Below are positions 34,201-46,926 of a stretch of 64,000 bases of DNA, in pieces. The stretch is from Argopecten irradians (taxonomy: Eukaryota > Mollusca > Bivalvia > Pectinida > Pectinidae). The translations under genes were made by a program, and so were the position numbers. The stretch lies in the NCBI RefSeq assembly GCF_041381155.1, contig NC_091134.1:66192969-66256968 (forward strand). The letters run 5' to 3'. Each line of letters starts with the position of its first letter. Within the stretch, counting starts at the first letter, position 1. Below the pieces are notes generated by a model that saw nothing but the letters and a program-made list of their open reading frames with translations, had not been told where the DNA came from and searched no databases.

Positions 34201-37200
34201 TTGTTTCCAATATTTGTGCAAATTTAAATGTTATCTTAAACCGATTTGTCCCTTTAAGGCTATCATCTTATATTTTTCTCTTGTTTATGGGAAAAAATAA
34301 GCATTCCCGACCAATGAGGGTGCAACATTGAAATAACAACCCAATGTGCAATTCATAAATGTCAAACCTTCAGCAAGCCTCAGTTTGCGCGGTCATAAAT
34401 TACCCCTTGGGTTGTGATTTAGTTGTCACACCATCTAGGTAGGGAAAGATTCTCTTATTGTACATATAAAGACTTACAGGTTTTTTTCGTAACTCAAAGT
34501 TGCGTGAGTCACCAAATGAGAGAGAGGCTATTGTTGGCTGGGGTCCAAGTGAGCGCTCATCGTCTGAGTGCCAGGCCACATGTTCATGTCCATCACGATA
34601 AAGATTTGTGAGTACAGAGTTAAACTGGAGGCCTAACACAGAGTCAAGTCGGCCTCTCAACATCAGTAAAGTGGGGTCCCACTGAAAATATACATTAACA
34701 TATTGCTTATATGCTTGTATTTTATGTACATATATATATACATACATGTTGTCTTGTACCACCTGCAATTCATAATACCACACATATAATGTTACTTATA
34801 TATAATTCCATATTTTGCAATTCAGTTAAAAGTTAAAATTTTGAATGCATTAGCAACTGATGAAAAAAATACTGAACGATACAATACACCAGACTTTTAT
34901 ATGTAAAGGACAAGGAGAAAGCAGAAAAGATACATTTAAAAACTATTACACAGGTGTAAAGGACAGCAGTGAGATAAGTACCTCTACACTGGCCGGGTGT
35001 GTGACCCCCGAGTAGGAATACGCTAGATCTCCATACCACGTCGTCAGTCGAGGTTGGAGGTAGGATACACCGTTCTTTACATCAGATTGTTGTCGCCATG
35101 GTAAATCGTGGAACAAACGTTTATACAATTCATCAGCTTCTTGTGGCCCAATAAACTCCGGGAAATACCTTAACCTATGGAATGGAAAAAACTCAAAATA
35201 TTAAGTTGTTATCAAAATTCAATACGCCGATTCCGGGATACAACATTCAGTCAGTTTAGTCATGTGACTTTCATCACCACGTGACTTAATTTAGGGCACA
35301 TTTGAAACAAAATGGCGGCATATGTAATGATTGAACACGGGTGGAAAATTACATATCATGATAAAACAATTAACATTAATTATCGGAACATAGTGTATTA
35401 AATTTAATCTAAATATGCACGAAAATTGAATTTAGACACTTCATAAGGAAATGACATGTAAATTACGGCATCAAATGGAGCTGTCGCCTAGCAGTTGGAA
35501 ATCAGCGGTATCTGACGTCTCACTCACAAATATTTCATAACTTACCTTGGTGCATTTTCCCAAAAAACAATAACAAATAAGAAACACAAAACATAACAGT
35601 TTTTCTTAGTTTCGTTATCGAGCAAGTATTACCGACTATGACCTTTACCCGGACATTGGTATTCTCTGCCTATAAGTGTCACCGCCATGACGGAAAAATG
35701 TGCCCTAAATTTTTCGCGGTCACATGACCAAATCAACAATTTCTACCTCCCACCCAGAAGAGTTCCTTGTATCCCGGAATCGGCGTATTACAGCCAATGC
35801 TACCACAGTGTTGCTGATCCATCTTTTAAGAATAAGCAGATGTTTTAATTCATATATCATCAAGTTAGATTTGTAAAAATTATCATCTTTTTTCTTCCTT
35901 CCTACTCCTCCCAGATCTACCCCTCAAGCTCCCCTTCCACACCCCACACACCCCTCTTTTTTTTCTTTTTGTCTCTCTGTCTTTTTCCTCTCTATACTCT
36001 AATATTCACCCAAAGAAATGTAATTAAAGGAGTAAGAAAATAAAAATTGTCACAAGGACAATTTGACGGGCTTTTCACCTAAAAGGTATTCCGGTCAAGG
36101 TCATTTATATTAACAAACTTGACAGCCATTTATTTCAGCATCCTGCAGGCCTAATATAAGATCTTTAGGCCTTCCAGAACTTCAGAAGAAGTCATTTGGA
36201 TATTTTAGATTTTTGGCCCCTGTGACCTTGAATATAGGTCAAGGTCAATCATATTGAAAAACTTGATAGGCATTTATGTCAGCATGCTACATGCCTAATA
36301 TTAGGTGTCTGGGCCTTCTAGAATTTCAAAAGAAGATTTTTAATGATTTTGTCAAAAAATTGCACTTTTGAACTTTGACCTTTATTTACAACCAAAAGTT
36401 CACGTATAACAGAAATGTGGTCTGTAAGTTAATTGTTTCACTTTCAATTCTACATAACATATCCAAAAATCAAAGAAATTGGCTGTGTGGTAAACGAGCT
36501 ACAGCTGTCTCAATGAGCTGTATTTTCACTGGATCATTTTCATAGCTCTAAAATCACAAGCACTCTGTGACCTGGGATGAAGGTCAAGGTCGTATATTTT
36601 TTCAAACCTGATAGTCAACTACCTTAGCATACTTCATGCACAATATCAAGCCTCTATACAATGTAGAACTTGAAGAGAAGATGTATTCATGATTTTCACC
36701 GAAAATGGCGAATTTGCGATATGAGTCAATGATCAACCGGAAGTTGACATTGTAGAGAAAAATGTACAATTACAAAGTTTCTCAGTATGCTATTCTACAT
36801 AACATATTAAAAATTCAAAGGATTTATCTCAGTGTTTAACGAATTATGGCTGTCTAGATTAAACGGGAAATGACGTCATTGCGGCCATATTTGAATTTGA
36901 ATCAACATCATATTAACAAGAATTGTTCACGGTGATAAGTGGAAGATCTTGTGTGAGTTTGGGCTTGATTTGACAGGTGGAGTCAGAGGAGATGTTTAAA
37001 ATATAATTGTCGAAACTTGCAAAAAATTCTTAGTTAAATATTAATTACGTAATAAAACATTAATTAGTGGACCAATTTTAAATTTGGAGACATTAAAACC
37101 TTCAGAATGACATACTGCATCGATGTAATGCAAAAATATGGGAAAAAATGAAAACTAAAAAAAATCTAAAATTAGTCACTTTTGGTAAACTTTGACCTCT

Positions 37201-40200
37201 AGCGAGCTTTTTAACGATACATATTTTGTGGAAATATTTAATGGGTAAAAGTAAGATATGTTCATTGCCTACAATAAAATACCTTCAGACTTGAAATAGC
37301 TTTTATACTTTTTGAGTTATAGCAGTTTTTGTGTTTTTAGGTTTTACGTCATGGCGGCCATTTTGGATTTTTTGACCTACTTAATTTTGTTCATGGAATA
37401 CCTTCAGATACATGATTTTTATATGCTGAAATAATTTTTATCCTATGTCTTACCATTTGTCCGAGAGAGTATTCACAAATCAGGAAGAAGAATAATAAAA
37501 AGAACTAGAAATTGTCACCGGGACAATTTGACGGGCTTTTCACCTAAAAGCTACTCCGTTCAAGGTCATTCATAACACACTTGGTAGCGCTTAGTTTCAA
37601 CGTACCAAAAGTCCAGTACCAGGTCTTCGGCCTTTCATAACTTTACAATAAGTCATTTGAAGATTTAAGGATTGTTAGCCCGAGTGCCCTTTTATATAGG
37701 TCAAGGTCAATCGCATTAACAAACTTGATAGGCATTTATGTCAGCATGCTTCATGCTTAAAATTAGGTCTCTAGGCCTTCTAGAAATCGAGAAGAAGATT
37801 TTTTAATGATTTAGTCGAAAAATTGCATTTTTGAACTTTGTCCCTTATTTCCAACCTGAAGTTGGCGTTTTACAGAAAAGTGGTAGTTAAATTGTTTCAT
37901 TTTTAATTCTACATAACATATCCAAAAATAAAAGAAATTGGCTCTGTGGTTAATTAGCTACGGCTATCTCAATGAGCTGTATTTTCACTTGATCATTTTC
38001 ATAGCTTTAAAATTACAAGTACTCTGTGACCTTGGATGAAGGTCAAGGTCGTTTATTTTTTCAAAATTGATAATCAACTACCAAAGCATACTTCATGGAC
38101 AATATCAAGCCTCTATGCCATGTTGAACTTGACAAGAAGATGTATTTGTGATTTTCACTGAAAACGGCGAATTTACATTATGAGTCAATGATAGACCGGA
38201 AGTTGACATTTTAGAGAAAAAAGTACTATTACAAAGTTTCCCCATATACTTTTCTATATAATATATAAAAAAAATCAAAGAAATTGGCTCAGTGGTTAAC
38301 TAGTTATGGCTGTCAAGGTTAAACACAAAGTGACGTCATTGCCGCCATATTCGAATTTGAATCAGCACCATATTAACAAGAATTGTTCACGATGATAAGT
38401 GGAAGATCTTGTGTGAGTTTGGGCTTGATTGGACTGGTGGAATCAGAGGAGATGTTTAAAATATAATTGTCGAAATTTGCAAAAAATCATAGATAATATT
38501 AATTACATCATAAAAAATTAATTAGTAGACCAATTTTAAGTTTGAACACATCAGAATCTACTAAATGGCATACTGCATCAATGCAATGCAAAAGGTTGGA
38601 AAAAATGAATAATTAAGAAAAAAATCTAAAAATAGTCACTTTTGGTAAATTTTGACCTCTAGTGAGCTTTTTAATGATACATATTTTGTGGAAACATGTA
38701 ATGGGTTAAAGTTAGATATGTTCATTCCCTACAATGAAATACTTTCAGATTTGAAACAGCTTTCATACCTTTTGAGTTATAGCAGTTTTTGTGTTTTTAG
38801 GTTTTACGTCATGGCGGCCATTTTGGAATTTTTGACCTACTTGATTTTGTTCATGGAACCCCTTCAGATACATGGTTTAAACATACTGAAATCATTTTAT
38901 TCCTATGTCTTACCGTTTGACCGATAGAGCGTTCACAAAAACAGGAAGAGGAATAATAATAATAAGAATAAGAAACTTAACGAAAACAATAGGTCTTTTC
39001 AAAAATAGTGAAAAGCCCTAATAAGAAACTTAACGAAAACAATAGGTCTTTTCACAAATGGTGAAAACCCCTAATGATAATTTTACTTTATAAATTATAT
39101 ATAATTACCTCTCACTACTGGAAGAGGAAAGCAATAGGTTAGGTGAGGCACCCTCGTCAGCCAATATATACATTGTCTGGAATCTAACTGTAGTTGAGTG
39201 GTAAAATTGTGTGTCCATGCATGTGTTTGTAAATACCGGTATTCATGTGCTTCTTAAAACAGAGTTTAAGTAGTCAAGAAAAGGCGATTTAAGTCAGGAC
39301 ATTTCATATTTATACAAACCTTTTTAAATGATAGTTAGTTCCATTATAGTCCAAAAATTAACATTTGTTTACCATGAACTCTATCTCAGACCATCTGAAA
39401 CTTTACAGCTTAAAATATTTCAACTAAAAATAGGCCTGAGATTACAAATGCAGTTTTATGAAGTGTCAAGTTTTCTTGCTTTTACTTATTTTTTCTTCTG
39501 TTTGAACCCTGCAGTTTTACAACATGCCTTTTGAATTTAAATACGTATAAAAGTTGCGAGTTGAATGGATCCCCTCCTGTGTGAGGGCAACTTATTGTAT
39601 CATTTCCCTCTTATGAGTAATAAAAATCTTTTTTTTTCCTAAAAAAAAAAATCAATAACAGAAGAGGTTTTCTGTAGAATTGTTGAACTGGGTAAAAAAC
39701 CGTTTGTGTTAGTTTATAGTTATTGACAGTAGACCATGGCACAATATTCCTAAATATGGTCAGATATTACAGAATATTTCAATTATTAAAGTCAGTAATT
39801 GTAAAAGTCAAGCTTCAATTTATAATTCTTATTTGATAATGAATATGTATTTTTGTGTAAGACACAAAAAGCGAATATTGGCTGAGAAAATATTGATGTT
39901 TCTTTCTGTGAAAACAAACATCATAACATCATGCAGGGAATATTAAAACAGTTGAACATACTTGATGAATTAAAATGTCAATCATTGCAAGCAAACTTAA
40001 CAAATATGAAGTATATTTTACCTGGACACTCCAGAAGGCTCCGTGCTGATATCATACACACCTGGTTTTCTGTAAATAGTGAAATCTTATTACTGTGTAA
40101 AATCTAACACCATGGAGATGGTCAATGTTCTATCCACACTACAAACATGGATCAGAATCAAATATCAAAATGTGGTTTCTCCTTTTTAGATTACCGATTT

Positions 40201-43200
40201 TAGGTGAAAATGTTATGTAATTTTATTATATAGATGGCTTAACATTAATGTACATGTACAAGTAGGAGAATTTCAGATTGCATTTTGGCCAAGAGCCACC
40301 TTTTCAAAAACACAGCTCATACATGTATTTTAAGACACTTAACATGTATAATTTTTATCCTGCAGCATTCGATCATCAAAAATTAACATATTTTAGCCAA
40401 CAATGTTACTAATATGTCCATTTTTCAAACAATGTTTTGCCTCGAAATAGGTCAGTTGTTCAGCACATGTACGTTTTGTCGTACATGTTGAAATTCTAAA
40501 TTACATCTGTTTTCTATCAGTGCCGAATAAGCAAAAATATATGTGATACATGAATGTATTCCGACAACACCAATGCTGGATACAGGATAAAACACTCTAT
40601 TCACCATTTTATGGTACCCACAATGTATAGGGGCATCAAAAGTAGGTTTCAGAAATTGGACTGGGGTGGGTACATGGTAAATGTACTTACATAATTACTG
40701 TTTCTGTTGGCTTCTTTTTTAGCTCCTGGGTGAAATAAAAAATTAACATTTTTTATCAAAATATAATGAGCCGCAAAGAGTGGCATTACCTACTGCGCCA
40801 CCCAGTTGGATAAAAACCCAAATACATCAAGGTCAAAGTAACAATTATTCAAGTATAACTTTAGATGTATGCTAGTATTGTAAAACTGAAAAAATAACAG
40901 CTGGTAACAAAAACAAACTGTAATTTGGTATTTTTGTCTGAGTTTCCATGGTAACAGAAAAAATTCTAAGAACTGAAAGTCCGCAACAGCAAAAGGCACA
41001 TCTATATAAGGCACTTGTCTGATATATACATAAAGTTTCATGGAGCTGCGCTAAACGTTTTTTGAGTTATAGCCCGGAAACAAAAAGAAACAGTAATTTG
41101 GTATTTTTGACTAAGTTTCCATGGTAACAGCAAAAAAACCTAACATGGAAGGTCTGTAATAGCAAAAGGCACAAGTAGGGCACTTGTCTAATATTTTCAG
41201 AAAATTTCATGGAGCTGCGTTTAACACTTTTGGAGTTCGGAAAGAAATTAAAGGAACAGTAATTTGACATTTTTGACCAAGTGTTTGCATGCATGGTAAC
41301 AGAAAATATTGAAAAAAATTGAAAGTCCACAATATCAAAAGGCACAACTAGGGTATCTGTCTGATGTATACAGAACTTTAACGGAGCTGCGTTGAACGGT
41401 TTTGGAGTTATAGCCTGGAAAAGGATCTCAGACGGACTGAGCCCAAAACAATATCACTAGCAAATGCATTTTGCGTGGGATAAATCACACTATGCCTATA
41501 GCTATATAATAGTAAATACATGTGTGTTTTCACAGAATTCTGCATTTGTTCATCCTATATACTCCAGGGGCGTCCTTTGGTGACATGTTCTTGATACATG
41601 AACAATGTTCTCTGGTGATATTTTCGTGCAAATGCAATGAACATGAAACGAGAACACTGTTCTCGGCACAAAATATCACACTATCTCCAAAGCGGGAGCA
41701 AGAAGAACAAACATGGCAGCAAAGCAATGGTTAGCCTTTAGCTTCAATTGGACTTTCTTGTCTGTGGCTGTGAAATGTGATTATAAGATTCAACAAGAGG
41801 CCCAGAGGGCCTGTATCGCTCACCTGTTTTTTTTTTGGTTTTTTGTAATTATCACAAAGACTCTTACAATTAGAAAAATTAGTAAAATTGACTCCAAAAT
41901 TTGTTCAATTTTGAAACACAACCATATAATGATGCTAAAGATACCATACAAATATGCTATCCAATACAAAGGTTCAAAGAGGAAGTAATTTATATGGAAG
42001 TAGTAGCCTAATTGACCTTTTTGGCCCAACGTCTAAGGCCCCAGGGAGTCAGCCCTATACTTTGCCATACCGTTTAATTTTAAATCCCCATCCTATAAGG
42101 ATGTTACTATTGCATTATGAGTGCTCTTCCATGCTGAGTTGCAGAGAAGAAGTCGTTCATATGATAACAGCAAAAATTGCTCCCTTTCGACCCCGCCCTT
42201 CAGCCACCAGGGGGATCAGTTCCATCATTTGTACAATTTTGAATTCCCACCCTATAAGGATGCTACCATTGCATTATGAGTGCTCTCCCATGATTAGTTG
42301 CAGAGAAGAAGTCGTTTAAATGGAAATAGCCAAATTAATCCCATTTGACCCCGCCCTTCAGCCCACGGGAGGGTAAGTCCTATCATTTGTACAATTTTGA
42401 ATCCTCACCCTATAAGGATGCTACCATTGCATTATGAGTGCTCTCCCATGCTTAGTTGCAGAGAAGAAGTCGTTTAAATGGAAATAGCAAAATTAATCCC
42501 ATTTGACCCCGCCCCTCAGCCCACGGGGGATCAGCCCCATCATTTGCACAATTTTGAATCCCCACCTTATAAGGATGCCACCATTGCATTATGGGTGCTA
42601 TATTTATATATCACATGCTTAGTGCAGAGAAGAAGTCAATTATATGGAAATAGCCAAATTGACCCTTTTTGACCTCGCCCCTCAGGCCCCTAGGGGGTCA
42701 GCCCCATCATTTGTACAATTTTGAATCCCCACCCTATAACAATGCTACCATTTCATTATGAGTGCTATCCCATGCTTAGTTTCAGAGAAGAAGTCGTTTC
42801 TATGGAAAAGCTAAATTGACCCCTTTTGACCCCGCCCCTCAGGCCCCCAGAGGGTCAGCCCCATCATTTGTACAATTTTGAATACCCACCCTATAAAGAT
42901 GCTACAATTGCATTATGGATGCTATTCCATGCTTAGTTTCAGAGAAGAAGTCGTTTATATGGAAATAGCCAAATTGACCCCTTTTGACCCCGCCCCTCAG
43001 GCCCCCAGGGGGTCAGCCCCATCATTTGTACAATTTTGAATCCCCACCCTATAAAGATGCTACAATTGCATTATGGATGCTATTCCATGCTTAGTTTCAG
43101 AGAAGAAGTCGTTTATATAGAAATAGCCAAATTGACCCCTTTTGACCCCGCCCCTCATGCCCCCAGGGGTCAGCCCCATCGTTTGTACAATTTTGAATCC

Positions 43201-46200
43201 CCACCCTATAAGGATGCTACCATTTCATTATGGATGCTATTCCATGCTTAGTTTCAGAGAAGAAGTCGTTTAAATGGAAATAGCCAAATTGACCCTTTTT
43301 GACCTCGCCCCTCAGGCCCCTAGGGGGTCAGCCCCATCATTTGTACAATTTTGAATCCCCACCCTATAGCAATGCTACCATTTCATTATGAGTGCTATCC
43401 CATGCTTAGTTTCATAGAAGAAGTCGTTTCTATGGAAAAGCTAAATTGACCCCTTTTGACCCCGCCCCTCAGGCCCCCAGAGGGTCAGCCCCATCATTTG
43501 TACAATTTTGAATACCCACCCTATAAAGATGCTACAATTTCATTATGGATGCTATTCCATGCTTAGTTTCAGAGAAGAAGTCGTTTAAATGGAAATAGCC
43601 AAATTGACCCCTTTTGACCCCGCCCCTCAGGCCCCCAGGGGGTCAGCCGCATCATTTGTACAATTTTGAATCATCACCCTATAAGGATGCTACCATTGCA
43701 TTTTGGGTGCTATCCCATGCTTAGTTTCAGAGAAGAAGTCGTTTAAATGAAAATAGCCAAATTGACCCCTTTTGGCCCCGCCCCTCAGGCCACGGGGGAT
43801 CAGCCCCATCATTTGCACAATTTTGAATCCCCACCTTATAAGGATGCCACCATTGCATTATGGGTGCTATATTTATATATCACATGCTTAGTTGCAGAGA
43901 AGAAGTCAATTATATGGAAATAGCCAAATTGACCCTTTTTGACCTCGCCCCTCAGGCCCCTAGGGGGTCAGCCCCACCATTTGTACAATTTTGAATCCCC
44001 ACCCTATAACAATGCTACCATTTCATTATGAGTGCTATCCCATGCTTAGTTTCAGAGAAGAAGTCGATTCTATGGAAAAGCTAAATTGACCCCTTTTGAC
44101 CCCGCCCCTCAGGCCCCCAGGGGGTCAGCCCCATCATTTGTACAATTTTGAATCCCCACCCTATAACAATGCTGCCATTTCATTATGAGTGCTATCCCAT
44201 GCTTAGTTTCAGAGAAGAAGTCGTTTCTATGGAAAAGCTAAATTGACCCTTTGACCCCGCCCCTCAGGCTCCTGGGGGGGCAGCCCATCATTTGTCATTT
44301 GTTTATTACAATTTGATCCCACCTATAAGCCATTTCATTATGAGTGCTATCCATGCTTAGTTTCAGAGAAGAAGTCGTTTCTATGGAAAAGCTAAATTGA
44401 CCCCTTTTGACCCCGCCCCTCAGGCTCCTGGGGGGCAGCCCCATCATTTGTACAATTTTGAATACCCACCCTATAAAGATGCTACAATTGCATTATGGAT
44501 GTTATTCCATGCTTAGTTTCAGAGAAGAAGTCGTTTATATGGAAATAGCCAAATTGACCCCTTTTGACCCCGTCCCTCAAGCCCCCAGGGGTCAGCCCCA
44601 TCATTTGTACAGTTTTGAATCCCCACCCTATAAGGTTGCTACCATTTCATTATGGATGCTATTCCATGCTTAGTTTCAGAGAAGAAGTCGTTTAAATGGA
44701 AATAGCCAAATTGACCCCTTTTGACCCCGCCCCTAAGGCCCCCAGGGGGTCAACCGCATCATTTGTACAATTTTGAATCATCACCCTATAAGGATGCTAC
44801 CATTGCATTTTGGGTGCTATCCCATGCTTAGTTTCAGAGAAGAAGTCGTTTAAATGAAAATAGCCAAATTGACCCCTTTTGGCCCCGCCCCTCAGGCTCC
44901 TGGGGGGGGTCAGCCCCATCACTTGTACAATTTTCAGTTAGTAGCCCATAAGCATGCTACCAGTCAAATTTTGTTGAAATCCGACCAGCGGCAGGGATCA
45001 ATCTAGCTCTGATTTATTATCGTTTATGGGTAAATTTCCCCTCAAGGAATGAATTCCCCACTGGCCTAAAATTCCCCTGAAGATTTAAAAATTCCTCATT
45101 TGAAGCTAAAAAATGACCGTTTTTGTAACACTATTTCCCTTGTGACTTACTTTTCATTAATTTTAAAGACTTTCGTTTGCAAATTTCTTCATATTTATCA
45201 TACAGCTACTGCATATTTAAGGATTAACTTGAATAGATTTTTTATGTTATGGAGATATAACACAAAAATCTGAGTGTACTCTAAATAAACCGCGAAGCGG
45301 TTTATGATGAGAGTACACTCAGATTTTTGTGTTATATCTCCATAACATAAAAAATCTATTCAAATTAATTCTTATAATTCAATTTACTAAAGATAATCTC
45401 TTCAACATTTAAAATTCATTTTGGGACTCTTTTGTCTATGAAATTATTACGCCGTCATCTCAGCCAATCAGAAGCGACGTTACAAACGGCGACGCCATTT
45501 TTTCCTTTATGGGCTGATAAAGTAAATTTAAAATGAAAATGCTCGTAACAAGCAACATTGAATTATTTGATTATAAACTCAAATTTTTCATTATTGAGCT
45601 TAAAATCTTGCTTTGCTAAATCTAAAAAAAAAATTGGTTGTTTTACAGTACTTTTTCATCTGAACCAAAACAAGAAGATTCAAATTCCCCTATATTTCGC
45701 AAAACTTTTCCCCTATTTTGAAAAAGGGTAGTTTCCTCAAAAACCTGGATTGATCCCTGAGCGGTGATGGAGAAGAAGTCGATTGTTGAGGGACGGACAG
45801 ACGGACAGACGGACGGACGCCGGATGCCGGATGCCATGGTATGGCATAAGCTCACCTTGGTCCTAGGTGAGCAAAAAACTGATGAAATTGTGAATTTATA
45901 TCATTTTTAGTAATAATGGGTCGTAAAATACTATGAAGTTTTATTTTTGACAAATTTCCAATGATCTCTTCATATTGTTGTATATGTTATCATACAAGTT
46001 ACACGCTGTACATATTAAAAAATGGAAAAAAACGCTTGCACAAGTGTCACTTATATATTATGCATAAAATATATTGACTGATCAGATCGCATTAAATAAG
46101 TGAAAATTATTTTCTTGAATCTAAATGATTTTTTAAACAATTAATGTTCAATATAAAAGGTTTGGATTTTTTTCATGATTGTTATAAAAGTGTTGTCTCC

Positions 46201-46634
46201 AATTCGGTGTCATCTTCAATGTCAAGAAGATACAACTATTCAGTTTTTCATATACAATACTTCAGTACACATTACATAATTGTTTCCTTATTATCATTCT
46301 CACTGTTACCATTCTTCACCTCCTCTTTCTCATCAACCATACATACAAAATACTATCTACATCATCAACATTTCATACATCTTAAAGTCATTATCACATC
46401 TTCAACCACATTCATTCACTGTCTCAGTACTCAATACAATTTATAGGACTAACGTAAACAACTTACTTCTTCGGGTTCTTCAAAAACAAATTTCCTCTCT
46501 GTGGGTTGGTCTACTGTTTTTCCGGTCCAGGCTGGACTTACACTAGCTTTCGGCTTATTTCGATCTGATTTAACATTTGTTGGGGCTGCCCAACCTCCTT
46601 GAACTCGATTTCTTCTTTTTCGCTCAGGATTCAT
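31217..46634 (-). CDS. ALKBH3: Alpha-ketoglutarate-dependent nucleic-acid dioxygenase AlkB homologue 3
   Basis: ALKBH3 removes 1-methyladenine and 3-methylcytosine from single-stranded DNA and RNA in the nucleus and cytoplasm (family knowledge). Seven coding exons on the - strand: 46634-46467, 40725-40691, 40069-40022, 35174-34982, 34681-34478, 32623-32525 and 31291-31217. They total 822 nt, or 273 codons plus stop; human is 286. The N-terminus RKRRNRVQGGWAAP matches the vertebrate start. The substrate region has QPRLTTWYGDLAYSYSGV. Fe(II) ligands are His186 and Asp188 in WHSDDE and His250; 2-oxoglutarate-binding arginines 262 and 268 are in DPRINLTFR. Spacing agrees with human. The start is the ATG at 46632-46634; an in-frame GTG further upstream is not needed. 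Introns hold most of the repeats between 31 and 46 kb. AATAAA overlaps the stop codon. Confidence 0.96.
31675..31790. repeat. Fragment of the SINE-like repeat seen at 2477-3015
   Basis: TTTTATAGTGCTATCTCACTGAAG-TA and the following ACACC words match 2651-2690. A short, diverged piece inside ALKBH3 intron 6. Confidence 0.45.
31815..32524. repeat. 25-bp minisatellite filling ALKBH3 intron 6 up to the splice donor
   Basis: + strand unit AGCTTACCTGTTACTATGAC-TACAC, ~28 copies, more variable at the left. On the gene (-) strand each unit carries GGTAAGC; eleven units besides the true donor have CAGGTAAG exactly. The first unit begins at the authentic exon 6 donor CAG|GTAAGC at 32527-32519. Confidence 0.95.
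33700..34253. mobile_element. Candidate 554-bp TTAA-flanked MITE in ALKBH3 intron 5
   Basis: Inverted ends AGGGACAAWTC with TTAA immediately outside at 33696-33699 and 34254-34257. The inverted ends are only ~11-12 bp, so chance is possible. No coding. Confidence 0.6.
35225..35785. mobile_element. Candidate 561-bp TA-flanked MITE in ALKBH3 intron 3
   Basis: Inverted ends CGCCGATTCCGGGATACAA (19/19) with TA on both outer sides (35223-35224 and 35786-35787), as in Tc1/mariner-type insertion. Weaker inverted similarity continues inwards through GTCATGTGAC and TTTAGGGCACA. It starts ~50 bp upstream of the exon 4 acceptor. Confidence 0.8.
36044..39075. mobile_element. Tandem dimer of a ~1.46-kb dispersed element
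   Basis: Two direct copies, 36044-37508 and 37509-38975, about 85-90% similar by eye. Each starts with GGACAATTTGACGGGC-TTTTCACC and ends with AGGAAGARGAATAAT. After the second copy come two tandem 55-bp tails containing AACAATAGGTCTTTTCA and GTGAAAAGCCC, so GGGCTTTTCAC and GTGAAAAGCCC form inverted outer ends. Within each copy, AAGGTCAAGG-type words repeat. No protein coding. Diverged pieces occur at 48180-48560 and 58320-58680. Confidence 0.8.
39076..40021. other. ALKBH3 intron 3, right part, nothing recognised
   Basis: AT-rich intronic sequence before (in gene order, after) exon 3. Poly-T and poly-A runs near 39630-39650 only. Confidence 0.5.
40900..41430. repeat. ~170-bp tandem repeat, three diverged copies
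   Basis: GTAATTTGGTATTTTTG and TTTCCATGGTAACAG recur at about 40920, 41093 and 41261, each followed by a GCAAAAGGCACA and CATGGAGCTGCG block. Inside ALKBH3 intron 1. Confidence 0.8.
41793..45876. mobile_element. Large pearl-like element with ~157-bp core tandem repeats
   Basis: Starts with GAGGCCCAGAGGGCCTG followed by TATCGCTCACCTG and ends GGCATAAGCTCACC...CTAGGTGAGCAAAA. The core (about 41960-44930) is ~18 copies of a ~157-bp unit with AGAAGAAGTCGTTT, CCAAATTGACCCCTTTTGAC, CCCCGCCCCTCAGGCCCC and CATCATTTGTACAATTTTGA. The spacing between 42699, 42856 and 43014 is 157-158. A unique 3' part follows with a strong palindrome and a GGACGGACAGACGG-type end. Bivalve pearl elements (non-autonomous Helitron-like) share the plan of unique flanks around ~160-bp core repeats; sequence identity to them was not checked. 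Confidence 0.8.
45229..45363. repeat. Perfect 54-bp inverted repeat with nested hairpin
   Basis: Arms 45229-45282 and 45310-45363 are exact reverse complements. The 27-base spacer itself holds ATAAACCGCGAAGCGGTTTAT. Imperfect pairing continues ~10 bp further out. Located in the 3' part of the pearl-like element in ALKBH3 intron 1. Confidence 0.97.
45877..46466. other. ALKBH3 intron 1, promoter-proximal part
   Basis: AT-rich with a CT-rich stretch at about 46290-46430. No exon or repeat recognised. Confidence 0.5.
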
Positions 46635-46926
46635 TCTAATTTGTTGATTTTCAGCCACCGGATGTAACCAAGGGCGCCGCCATTAAGCAGATCTATGGGG
46701 AAAATATGTCTCGAACTTTGTCTCACAATCCAAAGAAAAGACCAAATGCATTCCGAAGGTATATAATATTTTATAAGACGTTTCGTCCAAGTGGACACAG
46801 ATACAAGACGTTTCGTCCCAACATAGTATACATTTCGTCCTCTATAATGAGACGCTATGATCTCCAGATATTTATGAATAGAACAAAATATATAGACAAG
46901 GTCGTACGTATGTATGTTTCTTTTAT

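Noticed and set aside
38652-38927. 91-codon + strand frame
   Set aside because: Lies in the second copy of the dispersed dimer; the first copy does not keep the frame.
42000-44900. Several 60-120-codon + strand frames with MEIAKL-PFDP and HPIKMLQLHYGC
   Set aside because: Periodic by-products of the ~157-bp core repeat of the pearl-like element.
46635-46658. N-terminal extension of ALKBH3 upstream of its ATG
   Set aside because: It would need a GTG start; the ATG at 46632-46634 aligns with the known family N-terminus.
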